Source: Aequorivita sp. (GTDB lineage Bacteria > Bacteroidota > Bacteroidia > Flavobacteriales > Flavobacteriaceae). From it: 6,604 bases of DNA. Position 1 is the stretch's first letter; every line of letters starts with the position of its first letter. Below are positions 1 through 6,379 of the stretch, one piece after another. The position numbers were made by a program, and so were the translations under genes. Where the stretch lies: assembly GCA_020435865.1 (NCBI GenBank), contig JAGQYZ010000142.1:1-6604 (forward strand). The letters are read 5' to 3'. Under the pieces are notes generated by a model. That model did no database searches. It was not told the origin of the DNA and saw nothing but the letters and a program-made list of their open reading frames with translations.

Positions 1-879
1 CCCCATCAAAAACTTCTTGGGTGTAGTACCGAACTTTTTTTTAAAAGCCGCAATAAAATGGCTGGAGGTACTGTAACCAACTTTTAAACCAACCTCATTT
101 ACATTGTGAGAGCCAGTTGCCAAAAGTTGCCGTGCCACCTCCATTTTGTAATCAAACAGAAAACTGAATACCGAATCGCCATAAATTTGTTTAAAACCTT
201 CCTTCAGCTTGTTAAGTGGTAAGTTTATTTCGTCTGCTAATTGCTGTAGGGTGGGAGGTTCCGCCATTCTTGTGACCATTATCTGTTTCGCCTTTTTTAT
301 TTTCGAAACATTGTCCTCATCAGCCAAAAAGGGACATTGTTCTACATCTGTATCAGTTGGGCGATTAAAATACAAACTCAATAACTCATAAGCCTTTGCC
401 TTAAAATAAAGCGGTTTGATGGATGGATGCAGGTTATAATTCATCAATTGGTTCAACACAATTGCCATTGAAGGTGATATGCGACCGTCTTTATAATACT
501 TGCGGTCCTTGTTTTCGTCACTCAAAAAAGTAATATAATCTGCCTCGGTTGAAAATAGACCGTGAAATTTATTAATGGGCAATAATACCGAAAGTGCCCA
601 AGAATGCTTCTCCAGCACTAAGCTTATAGGCAAATCGCGCTGCGGATTGTAAAGGAGTAACGAGTTTTCTTCTTTTAAAGGCAGAACATAATTCCCTTCG
701 TTAAAAACAAAAGAGGCAGCCCCTTTTATACAAAAATGAAACTGGATGAACGTAGCGCTTACTTCTCGCTTAAAAGTTTGATTTTCATCGGTTTCGTTGT
801 TGAATTTCAAGATGAAAAACCCAGGCGAAATGACAGTCTCTTCGTAAAAGCTTTGAGCGACATTTTTTTCAGAATTCAT
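1..879 (-). CDS. AraC-family transcriptional regulator, divergent from heme operon (3' end cut by window edge)
   Basis: The minus strand reads open for 293 codons from an ATG at 879-877 to base 1 with no stop, so the C-terminus lies just outside the window. Residues 1 to about 190 form an N-terminal sensing or dimerisation region with no motif I can name. It contains CPFLADEDN near residue 182, just before the DNA-binding part. Residues about 195-293 are a typical AraC/XylS domain with two helix-turn-helix units: the first is around 209-230 (TLQQLADEINLPLNKLKEGF), and the second, around 257-290, contains NEVGLKVGYSTSSHFIAAF and ends in KKFGTTPKKF. This ending is the usual AraC C-terminus, so only a few residues should be missing. 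The C-terminal style resembles PchR-like regulators. The gene is transcribed away from hemA and shares a control region with it, which suggests it regulates the heme operon and perhaps itself. The ligand is unknown; heme, a heme precursor or iron status are guesses. The start is the first ATG in frame and has no clear ribosome binding site. Confidence 0.93.
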   Translation of the reverse strand, partial: MNSEKNVAQSFYEETVISPGFFILKFNNETDENQTFKREVSATFIQFHFCIKGAASFVFNEGNYVLPLKEENSLLLYNPQRDLPISLVLEKHSWALSVLLPINKFHGLFSTEADYITFLSDENKDRKYYKDGRISPSMAIVLNQLMNYNLHPSIKPLYFKAKAYELLSLYFNRPTDTDVEQCPFLADEDNVSKIKKAKQIMVTRMAEPPTLQQLADEINLPLNKLKEGFKQIYGDSVFSFLFDYKMEVARQLLATGSHNVNEVGLKVGYSTSSHFIAAFKKKFGTTPKKFLMG

Positions 880-896
880 GTCTTTTTTAAATTGAT

Positions 897-921
897 TTTA
901 TTTAGAATAGTTCTAAATAAA
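897..921. promoter_or_regulatory. Perfect 11-bp inverted repeat, candidate operator next to the araC-type gene
   Basis: The arm TTTATTTAGAA (897-907) and its exact reverse complement (911-921) flank a 3-base centre, TAG. The repeat lies 17 bases upstream of the regulator's ATG and about 150 bases upstream of hemA. It therefore probably overlaps the promoter or leader of the regulator. Odd-centred A/T-rich palindromes of this kind are typical binding sites for dimeric repressors. The TTTAGAA half-site is loosely reminiscent of metal-dependent repressor sites, but this is inference. A terminator role is unlikely, because no gene ends here and no T-run specific to one side follows a GC stem. Confidence 0.55.
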
Positions 922-962
922 TAATTACTATTTGTCTTTGGAAACCGCGAATTTAGGGGTTA

Positions 963-984
963 AAATATGATAAATATCATATTT
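963..984. promoter_or_regulatory. Perfect 10-bp inverted repeat, candidate Crp/Fnr-type operator
   Basis: The arm AAATATGATA (963-972) and its exact reverse complement (975-984) are separated by 2 bases. The core TGATAAATATCA has the layout of Crp/Fnr-family sites (TGAT-N4-ATCA, compare the FNR consensus TTGAT-N4-ATCAA). It sits in the middle of the divergent control region, 83 bases from the regulator's start and 87 bases from the chosen hemA start. It could therefore serve either promoter. Oxygen-linked Crp/Fnr control of heme genes is known in other bacteria. Which protein binds here is inference; the AraC neighbour itself is less likely, since AraC proteins usually bind direct repeats. 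Confidence 0.5.
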
Positions 985-1051
985 AGCCCATTTTTAACAG
1001 ACATCGACACAAAAGATACCGCTGGCGTTACTTTTTAAAAAACAATGCGCT

Positions 1052-1059
1052 TACATTTG
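1052..1059 (+). promoter_or_regulatory. Possible Bacteroidota -7 box (TACATTTG) for hemA
   Basis: TACATTTG matches the Bacteroidota -7 consensus TAnnTTTG exactly. No good -33 TTTG lies at the expected distance; the best is a T-run at 1032-1036. If the box is real, transcription would begin around 1065, leaving a leader of only several bases before the hemA ATG at 1072, and the alternative hemA start at 1045 would lie upstream of the transcript. An eight-base match in AT-rich DNA can easily arise by chance. Confidence 0.2.
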
Positions 1060-1071
1060 CTCCTGTTTTAT

Positions 1072-2331
1072 ATGGAAAATTTGAAAACATATTCTGGGGA
1101 ATCACTCGAAGGTAATTTTTACGCCATTGGCCTCAACTACAAAAAAGCAGATGCTGAAATACGTGGCCACTTCAGTATCGATGACACCTCAAAAGAGAAT
1201 ATCCTTTTGCAGGCCAAAGCAGATCGAATTCCTTCACTTACGGTTATTTCTACTTGTAATAGAACCGAACTTTATGGCTTTGCACAGCATCCGTACCAAC
1301 TAATAAAATTACTTTGTGAGCATACCAACGGGACTGTTGAAGAGTTTGAAAAAGTATCCTACATTTATAAAAACCACGATGCGGTTTCGCATCTTTTTAA
1401 TGTAGGGACAGGACTTGACAGTCAGATTTTAGGTGATTTTGAAATTATAAGCCAGTTGCGCAGTGCTTTCCGTGAATCAAAAAAGCACGATATTATTAAC
1501 CCATTTGCAGAACGCCTTGTAAATGCTGTCATTCAGGCGAGTAAGCGTATCAAGAATGAAACAGGAATTTCTTCTGGTGCCACTTCAGTGAGTTTTGCAG
1601 CCGTTCAATATATTATGGCTCGCGTACCACATGTTTCTAATAAAAACCTATTGCTTTTTGGAACAGGTAAAATAGGTAGAAATACGTGTGAAAATCTAAT
1701 AAAGCATACCAAAAACAAGCATATAACACTTATTAACCGCACCAAGGAAAAGGCTGAAAGTGTGGCTGGCAAGTTTAACTTGATAGTAAAAGAGTACGCC
1801 GACATTCAAAGTGAAATTGCCCAATCCGACGTGCTAATTGTCGCAACTGGCGCGCAGCAGCCCACAATTTCTAAAGAATTATTACATCTTAAAAGACCCT
1901 TATTAATTTTGGATCTTTCCATTCCAAAAAATGTGGCTCAAGATGTTACCGAAAATGAATTGGTAACCTTGGTGCATATGGATCATCTTGCTGCTGTAAC
2001 AGACAATACATTGGAAAAACGTGCTTCACAGCTTCCAGTGGCAAAGAAGATTATTGCCGAAATAGAAAAAGAATTTAATCAATGGGCGGATCACCGAAAA
2101 TTTGCTCCAACCATAAAAGCTTTAAAGAGCAAACTTGCTGAAATTAAAGCAGCGGAAATTGATAATCAGCGTAAAAAAATTGCCGGTTTCAATGAAGAAC
2201 AGGCTGAGATAATTAGTGACCGCCTCATTCAAAAAATCACTACACATTTAGCAAACCACCTAAAAGGCGAAGCAGCCTCCGCCGAAAGTTTAGAACTCAT
2301 AAAAAGGGTTTTTCAACTTGAAACTGCCTAA
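1072..2331 (+). CDS. hemA: Glutamyl-tRNA reductase
   Basis: This cytoplasmic enzyme reduces glutamyl-tRNA(Glu) with NADPH to glutamate-1-semialdehyde, the first committed step of C5-pathway tetrapyrrole synthesis. The 419-residue product has the normal family length. The catalytic domain carries STCNRTELYG, with the nucleophile Cys62 that forms the thioester with the glutamyl group. GLDSQILGDFEI (about 124-135) and ASKRIKNETGISSGATSVSF follow. The Rossmann domain begins with LLFGTGKIG, where the canonical nucleotide loop is GAGxMG, and continues to LINRTKEKA and LILDLSIPKNV. The C-terminus is the charged helical dimerisation domain. I chose the ATG at 1072 (MENLKTYS). An in-frame ATG at 1045 would add nine residues (MRLHLLLFY) that look unlike HemA N-termini. 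The gene opens the operon and ends 2 bases before hemC. Because glutamyl-tRNA reductase is the usual control point of the pathway, being first in the operon beside a divergent regulator makes sense. Confidence 0.96.
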   Translation: MENLKTYSGESLEGNFYAIGLNYKKADAEIRGHFSIDDTSKENILLQAKADRIPSLTVISTCNRTELYGFAQHPYQLIKLLCEHTNGTVEEFEKVSYIYKNHDAVSHLFNVGTGLDSQILGDFEIISQLRSAFRESKKHDIINPFAERLVNAVIQASKRIKNETGISSGATSVSFAAVQYIMARVPHVSNKNLLLFGTGKIGRNTCENLIKHTKNKHITLINRTKEKAESVAGKFNLIVKEYADIQSEIAQSDVLIVATGAQQPTISKELLHLKRPLLILDLSIPKNVAQDVTENELVTLVHMDHLAAVTDNTLEKRASQLPVAKKIIAEIEKEFNQWADHRKFAPTIKALKSKLAEIKAAEIDNQRKKIAGFNEEQAEIISDRLIQKITTHLANHLKGEAASAESLELIKRVFQLETA

Positions 2332-2333
2332 AC

Positions 2334-3245
2334 TTGAAAAAGACAATCCGCATTGGCACCCGCGATAGTGAACTTGCTCTTTGGCAAGCCAGTATTGTAA
2401 AGTCTAAACTTGAAAATTTAGGATACACTACAAAATTGGTCTCCGTAAAATCTGAAGGCGATTTGGTTTTAGACAAACCCCTTTATGAAATGGGTATTAC
2501 GGGTATTTTTACAAAAACGTTGGATGTTGCAATGTTAAACGGAACAGTTGATGTTGCCGTTCACAGTATGAAAGATGTGCCAACGCAGCTTCCTAAAGGC
2601 ATTATACAAACTGCTGTTTTGGAGCGTGCTTCTTCCGAAGATATTTTAGTTACAAAGGGCGAAATTGATTTTGAAAGCCCGTGTACAATTGCAACAGGAA
2701 GTTTACGCCGAAAAGCACAATGGCTTCACAGGTATTCAAATCATAATTTGGTGGATTTGCGCGGAAACGTGAATACCCGTCTTCAAAAACTGAAAGACAA
2801 TAATTGGGAAGGAGCCATTTTTGCAAAAGCTGGATTGCAAAGAATTAACTTATTACCAGAAAACTATATTAATTTAGATTGGATGCTTCCAGCGCCTGCA
2901 CAGGGCGCAATGGTTGTTGTAGCTTTGGATAATGATGTGTACTGCAAAGAGGCCACTTCAAAATTAAACAACTCTGCTGCCGAAATCTGTACACACATAG
3001 AGCGAGAATTTTTAAAAACACTTGAAGGTGGCTGTACTGCCCCAATTGGAGCTTTTGCAGAAATAATTGATGATGAAATTCTTTTTAAGGGTTGTCTCTT
3101 TTCGCTGGACGGACAAACAAAACTTGAAGTTGAAAAAAGAGTATTAACTTCAACATACAAAGGTTTTGGGAAGGATTGTGCTACATTTATTCTGAATAAT
3201 GGCGGGGCTGAACTCATGCTTTCCATAAAAAATCAATTGAAATGA
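2334..3245 (+). CDS. hemC: Hydroxymethylbilane synthase (porphobilinogen deaminase), TTG start
   Basis: The enzyme joins four porphobilinogen molecules into the linear tetrapyrrole hydroxymethylbilane, using a covalently bound dipyrromethane cofactor. The 303-residue product has the usual length. Family motifs appear in order: IRIGTRDSELALWQ at 5-18; GITGIFTKTLD at about 54-64; VAVHSMKDVPT at 74-84 with catalytic Asp81; TGSLRRKAQW at 121-130; DLRGNVNTRLQKL at about 141-153; LPAPAQGAM at 185-193; and EGGCTAPIGA at 231-240, where Cys234 should carry the cofactor. The start is a TTG, 2 bases after the hemA stop. No ATG or GTG in frame could include the conserved IRIGTRDS segment, so the TTG is well supported. 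This spacing implies translation coupled to hemA. The stop overlaps the trkH ATG (ATGA). Confidence 0.96.
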   Translation: MKKTIRIGTRDSELALWQASIVKSKLENLGYTTKLVSVKSEGDLVLDKPLYEMGITGIFTKTLDVAMLNGTVDVAVHSMKDVPTQLPKGIIQTAVLERASSEDILVTKGEIDFESPCTIATGSLRRKAQWLHRYSNHNLVDLRGNVNTRLQKLKDNNWEGAIFAKAGLQRINLLPENYINLDWMLPAPAQGAMVVVALDNDVYCKEATSKLNNSAAEICTHIEREFLKTLEGGCTAPIGAFAEIIDDEILFKGCLFSLDGQTKLEVEKRVLTSTYKGFGKDCATFILNNGGAELMLSIKNQLK

Positions 3246-4993
3246 GTGTTTGGAAAAAAAGAAGCCTAACGGACCTTGTCGTTTGGTTTTTGGACCTCGG
3301 TCTGCTCGCTTTTTTGATTTTTGACTTCGGCTTTGAAAATTTCAATGACTTTAGAAAATACAAACTCATTGTGCTCCCTAGCTTATTGCTTGCATTGATT
3401 GCTTTCAACTTTTACAAATATTACAGATACCGAAAGGATCCAGATGTGCACAGAAGCAGTAAGATAAACTTGTTTGTATTACTGTTGCTTATTGTGCTCG
3501 AAGTTATTATGATTATGGCCAATTATGAAACTTCGGTGGTAGAAACATTTTTTAATGCCCGCTATGTTATAGAATATGGGCTGTTATTCTACTTTTTTAT
3601 TCGGCTCACGTTCCTACTTCGGAAGGTTTACAGCATCTATTTTAACCCTGCCATACTCTTTGTTGGCAGTTTTGCTATTATAGCCCTTGCCGGAACTTTT
3701 TTGCTCCTGCTTCCAAGTGCCACAACCCACGACATATCATTTACAGATGCGCTCTTTACATCCACTAGCGCTACAGCTGTTACAGGCTTAATTGTACTTG
3801 ATACAGCGAAGGATTTTACCCCTTTTGGGCAAACCATAATTATGGTTTTATTCCAAATTGGCGGGTTGGGTATGTTGACCTTTACTTCGTTTTTTGCCTA
3901 TTTTTTTAAAAGCGGGGCTTCCTTTAAAGAAAGCCTTTATATGAAGGATATTTTGGGTCACGACAAGCTTAACAGCGTGATGCGCACCGTGGTACAGATT
4001 GTACTTTTCTCTTTGGTTTTAGAATGTATTGGCGCTTTGCTGATTTATTATTCTTTGGAACATATCGATTCCTTTAAACACAGAGGATTTTTCGCTATTT
4101 TCCACGCTATTTCAGCATATTGTAATGCAGGATTTTCTTTGGCTTCAGACGGATTGTATGATACGGGCCTTCGCTTTAATTATTATATGCAATGGGTTAT
4201 AATGGGGCTCATTGTTTTTGGAGGACTTGGATATCACATTGCATATAATGTGATTCAGTATTTCAAAAAATTAATTACCAATATTTTCAGCAAAAACGAT
4301 CGAGTTTTTATTTCTAGGGTAATCAATTTGAACACCAAAATTGTACTCTATACTACTGCAATATTGATTGTTGGTGGGGCAGTTTTCTTTTTATTCTCTG
4401 AGCAGCAAACCAATCTTTTGGAACATAAAACAGCCTTTGGAAAATTTACTACGGCAATGTTTTCTTCGGTAACTTCGCGTACCGCTGGTTTCAACACAGT
4501 AGATATGGCCGACTTTACCATTCCCGGGATCTTATTTATGATTTTTTTAATGTGGATTGGAGCATCTCCAGCATCAACGGGGGGTGGTATTAAAACCACG
4601 ACCTTTGCATTGGCAACATTAAATATTTTTTCTATTGCGCGCAATAAAAAATATATTGAAATCGGAACCCGAAGAATCGCGACTGAAGCGGTGCAACGTG
4701 CATTTGCAATTATATCAATCTCCTTGGCGAGTATTGGCACAGGTATTTTGTTATTGCTTATTTTTAATCCAGAATTTTCACTAATTCAGATTGCGTTCGA
4801 AGTGTTTTCAGCTTTTTCAACAGTGGGGCTTTCTATGGGAATTACCTCCCAGCTCTCCGAATACAGCAAATATGTAATTATCTTTTTGATGTTCTTTGGA
4901 AGAATTGGTTTGCTGAATCTTATGATTGGACTTTTAAGAAGTGTCGGGAAAACCGAACATACTTATCCTGAAGAAAATATTTTAATTAACTAA
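3242..4993 (+). CDS. trkH: TrkH/KtrB-family potassium uptake membrane subunit with N-terminal extension
   Basis: This is an inner-membrane K+ translocating subunit of the TrkH/KtrB/HKT superfamily, 583 residues long. The four pore loops can be seen, each with the filter glycine: STSATAVTGL (Gly182), SAYCNAGFS (Gly297), SRTAGFNTV (Gly416) and FSTVGLSMG (Gly529). The conserved intramembrane loop GASPASTGGGIKTTT lies near 440-454. The core begins at about residue 135 (FNPAILFVGSF). Before it are about 134 residues with four hydrophobic segments (roughly 10-30, 42-60, 76-94 and 108-126), so the protein is longer than classic TrkH (about 480) or KtrB (about 450). The ATG overlaps the hemC stop by 4 bases, implying coupled translation. 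The next gene, 29 bases downstream, encodes the RCK partner, so the pair probably forms a working channel-like transporter. Whether it is closer to TrkH or KtrB, and whether transport depends on Na+ or H+, cannot be told here. Confidence 0.93.
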   Translation: MSVWKKRSLTDLVVWFLDLGLLAFLIFDFGFENFNDFRKYKLIVLPSLLLALIAFNFYKYYRYRKDPDVHRSSKINLFVLLLLIVLEVIMIMANYETSVVETFFNARYVIEYGLLFYFFIRLTFLLRKVYSIYFNPAILFVGSFAIIALAGTFLLLLPSATTHDISFTDALFTSTSATAVTGLIVLDTAKDFTPFGQTIIMVLFQIGGLGMLTFTSFFAYFFKSGASFKESLYMKDILGHDKLNSVMRTVVQIVLFSLVLECIGALLIYYSLEHIDSFKHRGFFAIFHAISAYCNAGFSLASDGLYDTGLRFNYYMQWVIMGLIVFGGLGYHIAYNVIQYFKKLITNIFSKNDRVFISRVINLNTKIVLYTTAILIVGGAVFFLFSEQQTNLLEHKTAFGKFTTAMFSSVTSRTAGFNTVDMADFTIPGILFMIFLMWIGASPASTGGGIKTTTFALATLNIFSIARNKKYIEIGTRRIATEAVQRAFAIISISLASIGTGILLLLIFNPEFSLIQIAFEVFSAFSTVGLSMGITSQLSEYSKYVIIFLMFFGRIGLLNLMIGLLRSVGKTEHTYPEENILIN

Positions 4994-5022
4994 AATAGCA
5001 GTTAATTTTTAAAAATAAAATT

Positions 5023-5727
5023 ATGAAAATAGTAGTTATTGGTCTTGGAAATTTTGGAATGTCGCTGGCTGTAAACCTTTCAAATACAGGAAACGAAGTG
5101 ATTGTTGCAGACCATGATCTTGAAAAAATAGAACAGATAAAAGATAAAGTGGCCCATGCAGTAGCTATAGATGCTACTAATGAAAATGCCTATCAATCAT
5201 TGCCATTAAAAAATGCCGATTTGGCCATTATTGCCATTGGCGAAAAAAATGGTGCTGCCATTATGAGCACTGCAATTGTAAAAAAATTAACAAAAGCAAA
5301 AATCATTTCGCGATCTGCGTCTGCCTTGGAAGACACCATTCTTGAAGCAATGGGGGTAGACCAAATAATTCATCCAGAGCAGGAATATGCGGAAAGGTTC
5401 ACGAAAAAGATTAATTTAAAAGGAAGTATAGACAATTTTGAAATCGATGATGAACACTTGGTTTCGGAAGTCGAGGTTTGTAAATCTTTGGTGGGAAAGA
5501 CCATTCAGGAATCAGCTTTCCGGAAGAATTTTAACCTCAACATAATTACAATAATCCGTAAAAAACAACATACCAATTTACTCGGAAGAATTGTTGAAAG
5601 GAAAGAAGTAGTAGGTCTTCCCACTCCAGATACTATTTTTCAAATGAGCGATATTCTAGTGGTTTTCGGCAAGGATGCTGACATAAAGAAATATCTTAAA
5701 AACTATGCCAGCAGTTCTATCAACTAA
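5023..5727 (+). CDS. trkA: TrkA/KtrA-type RCK regulatory subunit of potassium uptake
   Basis: This is a cytoplasmic, peripheral-membrane RCK protein that binds nucleotide and gates the TrkH/KtrB pore. The 234 residues correspond to a single RCK unit (TrkA_N plus TrkA_C), the size of KtrA (about 220), and not the duplicated 458-residue TrkA of E. coli. The N-terminal Rossmann fold has KIVVIGLGNFG with GxGxxG at 7-12. Asp30 at the end of the second strand is the expected ribose-binding acid. IDATNE (about 49-54), LAIIAIGE and KIISRSAS follow. The TrkA_C domain covers about 140-225 and ends in ILVVFGKDADIKKYL. Of the gene junctions inside the operon, only the trkH-trkA one has an appreciable gap (29 bases of A/T-rich DNA), so trkA may be translated independently. 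Its last 23 bases overlap the start of hemD in another frame. Confidence 0.93.
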   Translation: MKIVVIGLGNFGMSLAVNLSNTGNEVIVADHDLEKIEQIKDKVAHAVAIDATNENAYQSLPLKNADLAIIAIGEKNGAAIMSTAIVKKLTKAKIISRSASALEDTILEAMGVDQIIHPEQEYAERFTKKINLKGSIDNFEIDDEHLVSEVEVCKSLVGKTIQESAFRKNFNLNIITIIRKKQHTNLLGRIVERKEVVGLPTPDTIFQMSDILVVFGKDADIKKYLKNYASSSIN

Positions 5728-6379
5728 AAAGCTAAATGAAAGTCAAAAGTCTTTGCTGCTTCTTGCAGGCGCTTCACTGGTGGAATACAACGCTATAAAA
5801 ATAGAATTTGTGCCTTTTGAAGCTCCTTCAAATATTAAAAATGCCATTTTTACAAGCCAGAATGCGGCCAATTCATTTTTTGAAAACGAATGTCAGCCTG
5901 AGCGCAGTCGAAGGGTCATTGAGAACTGTTTTTGCGTTGGAAACAAAACAAAATTACTTTTGGAAGAAAATGACCAAAAAGTAATTAAAATGACCGAATA
6001 TGCTTCAGAATTGGCAGATTTTATCGTGAAATACCATAAAAATGACTCTTTTCATTTTTTCTGTGGAAACATTAGAAGTGATGAAATTTCTTCAAAACTA
6101 AATGAAAACAGCATAGCTTTTGAAGAAATTGAAGTGTATAAAACAACGCTTAATCCAAAGAAATTTGAAAGAACATTTGATGCCATTTTATTTTTCAGTC
6201 CAAGTGGTGTAAGAAGTTTTATTTCAGAAAATGAAATTCAAAAAAGTATAGCAGTCTGTATAGGAAATACAACTGCTTCCGAAGCAAAAAAATATACTGA
6301 AAATGTTGTTGTTGCAAATACCACGACAGTGGAAAGCGTAATTGCGAAAACGTTAAAAACATTAAAACAAAATGATTAA
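5705..6379 (+). CDS. hemD: Uroporphyrinogen-III synthase
   Basis: HemD cyclises hydroxymethylbilane with inversion of ring D to give uroporphyrinogen III. The family has low sequence conservation. The call rests on the 224-residue length, the two alternating alpha/beta halves, and recognisable segments: [12 protein letters not shown] (about 48-59), [13 protein letters not shown] (about 74-86), [36 protein letters not shown] and [15 protein letters not shown]. The position between hemC and hemE supports it strongly. The ATG lies inside the end of trkA (23-base overlap), and the opening [10 protein letters not shown] looks like a flavobacterial HemD N-terminus, so this start is favoured. The stop overlaps the hemE start by 8 bases. 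Residues about 62-71 ([10 protein letters not shown]) are encoded by a short palindromic repeat that entered the gene without breaking the frame. This lies in a variable linker between the TSQNA strand and the CVG strand, so the enzyme is probably still active. Confidence 0.9.
   Translation: MPAVLSTKKLNESQKSLLLLAGASLVEYNAIKIEFVPFEAPSNIKNAIFTSQNAANSFFENECQPERSRRVIENCFCVGNKTKLLLEENDQKVIKMTEYASELADFIVKYHKNDSFHFFCGNIRSDEISSKLNENSIAFEEIEVYKTTLNPKKFERTFDAILFFSPSGVRSFISENEIQKSIAVCIGNTTASEAKKYTENVVVANTTTVESVIAKTLKTLKQND
5891..5918. repeat. Short interspersed palindromic repeat inside hemD
   Basis: The core CTGAGCGCAGTCGAAG, bounded by CC and GG, matches the dispersed repeat family common in Bacteroidota genomes, often seen as CTTCGACTGCGCTCAG on the other strand. 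It contains a small palindrome (CTG, AGCG, CAG) and is more GC-rich than the surrounding gene. In the hemD frame it reads QPERSRR, the peptide typically seen when such repeats fall within coding sequence. It is the only copy in the window. The boundaries are approximate, since no empty-site relative can be compared here. Confidence 0.7.

Noticed and set aside
209..924. Short plus-strand open frames at 209-391 and 736-924
   Set aside because: Both lie mostly or wholly antisense to the intact AraC-type gene, whose reading frame is continuous and carries clear family motifs; their products have no recognisable features.
897..984. Riboswitch or structured RNA leader formed by the two palindromes
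   Set aside because: The stems are almost entirely A/T, each is an isolated short symmetric site, and no known riboswitch core is seen; protein-binding operators fit better.
1605..4740. Minus-strand open frames opposite hemA, hemC and trkH, up to 130 codons
   Set aside because: They mirror well-supported coding genes and show no family motif of their own; low stop frequency opposite coding DNA explains them.
4994..5022. Possible terminator or promoter between trkH and trkA
   Set aside because: The 29 bases are A/T-rich with only a small TTTTT-AAAAA palindrome and no GC stem or -7/-33 pair; this looks like an ordinary Bacteroidota ribosome-entry spacer.
5705..5727. Frameshift or sequencing error suggested by the trkA-hemD overlap
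   Set aside because: Both proteins have natural ends: TrkA finishes after a complete RCK C-domain and HemD opens with a plausible N-terminus, so a genuine overlap is the simpler reading.
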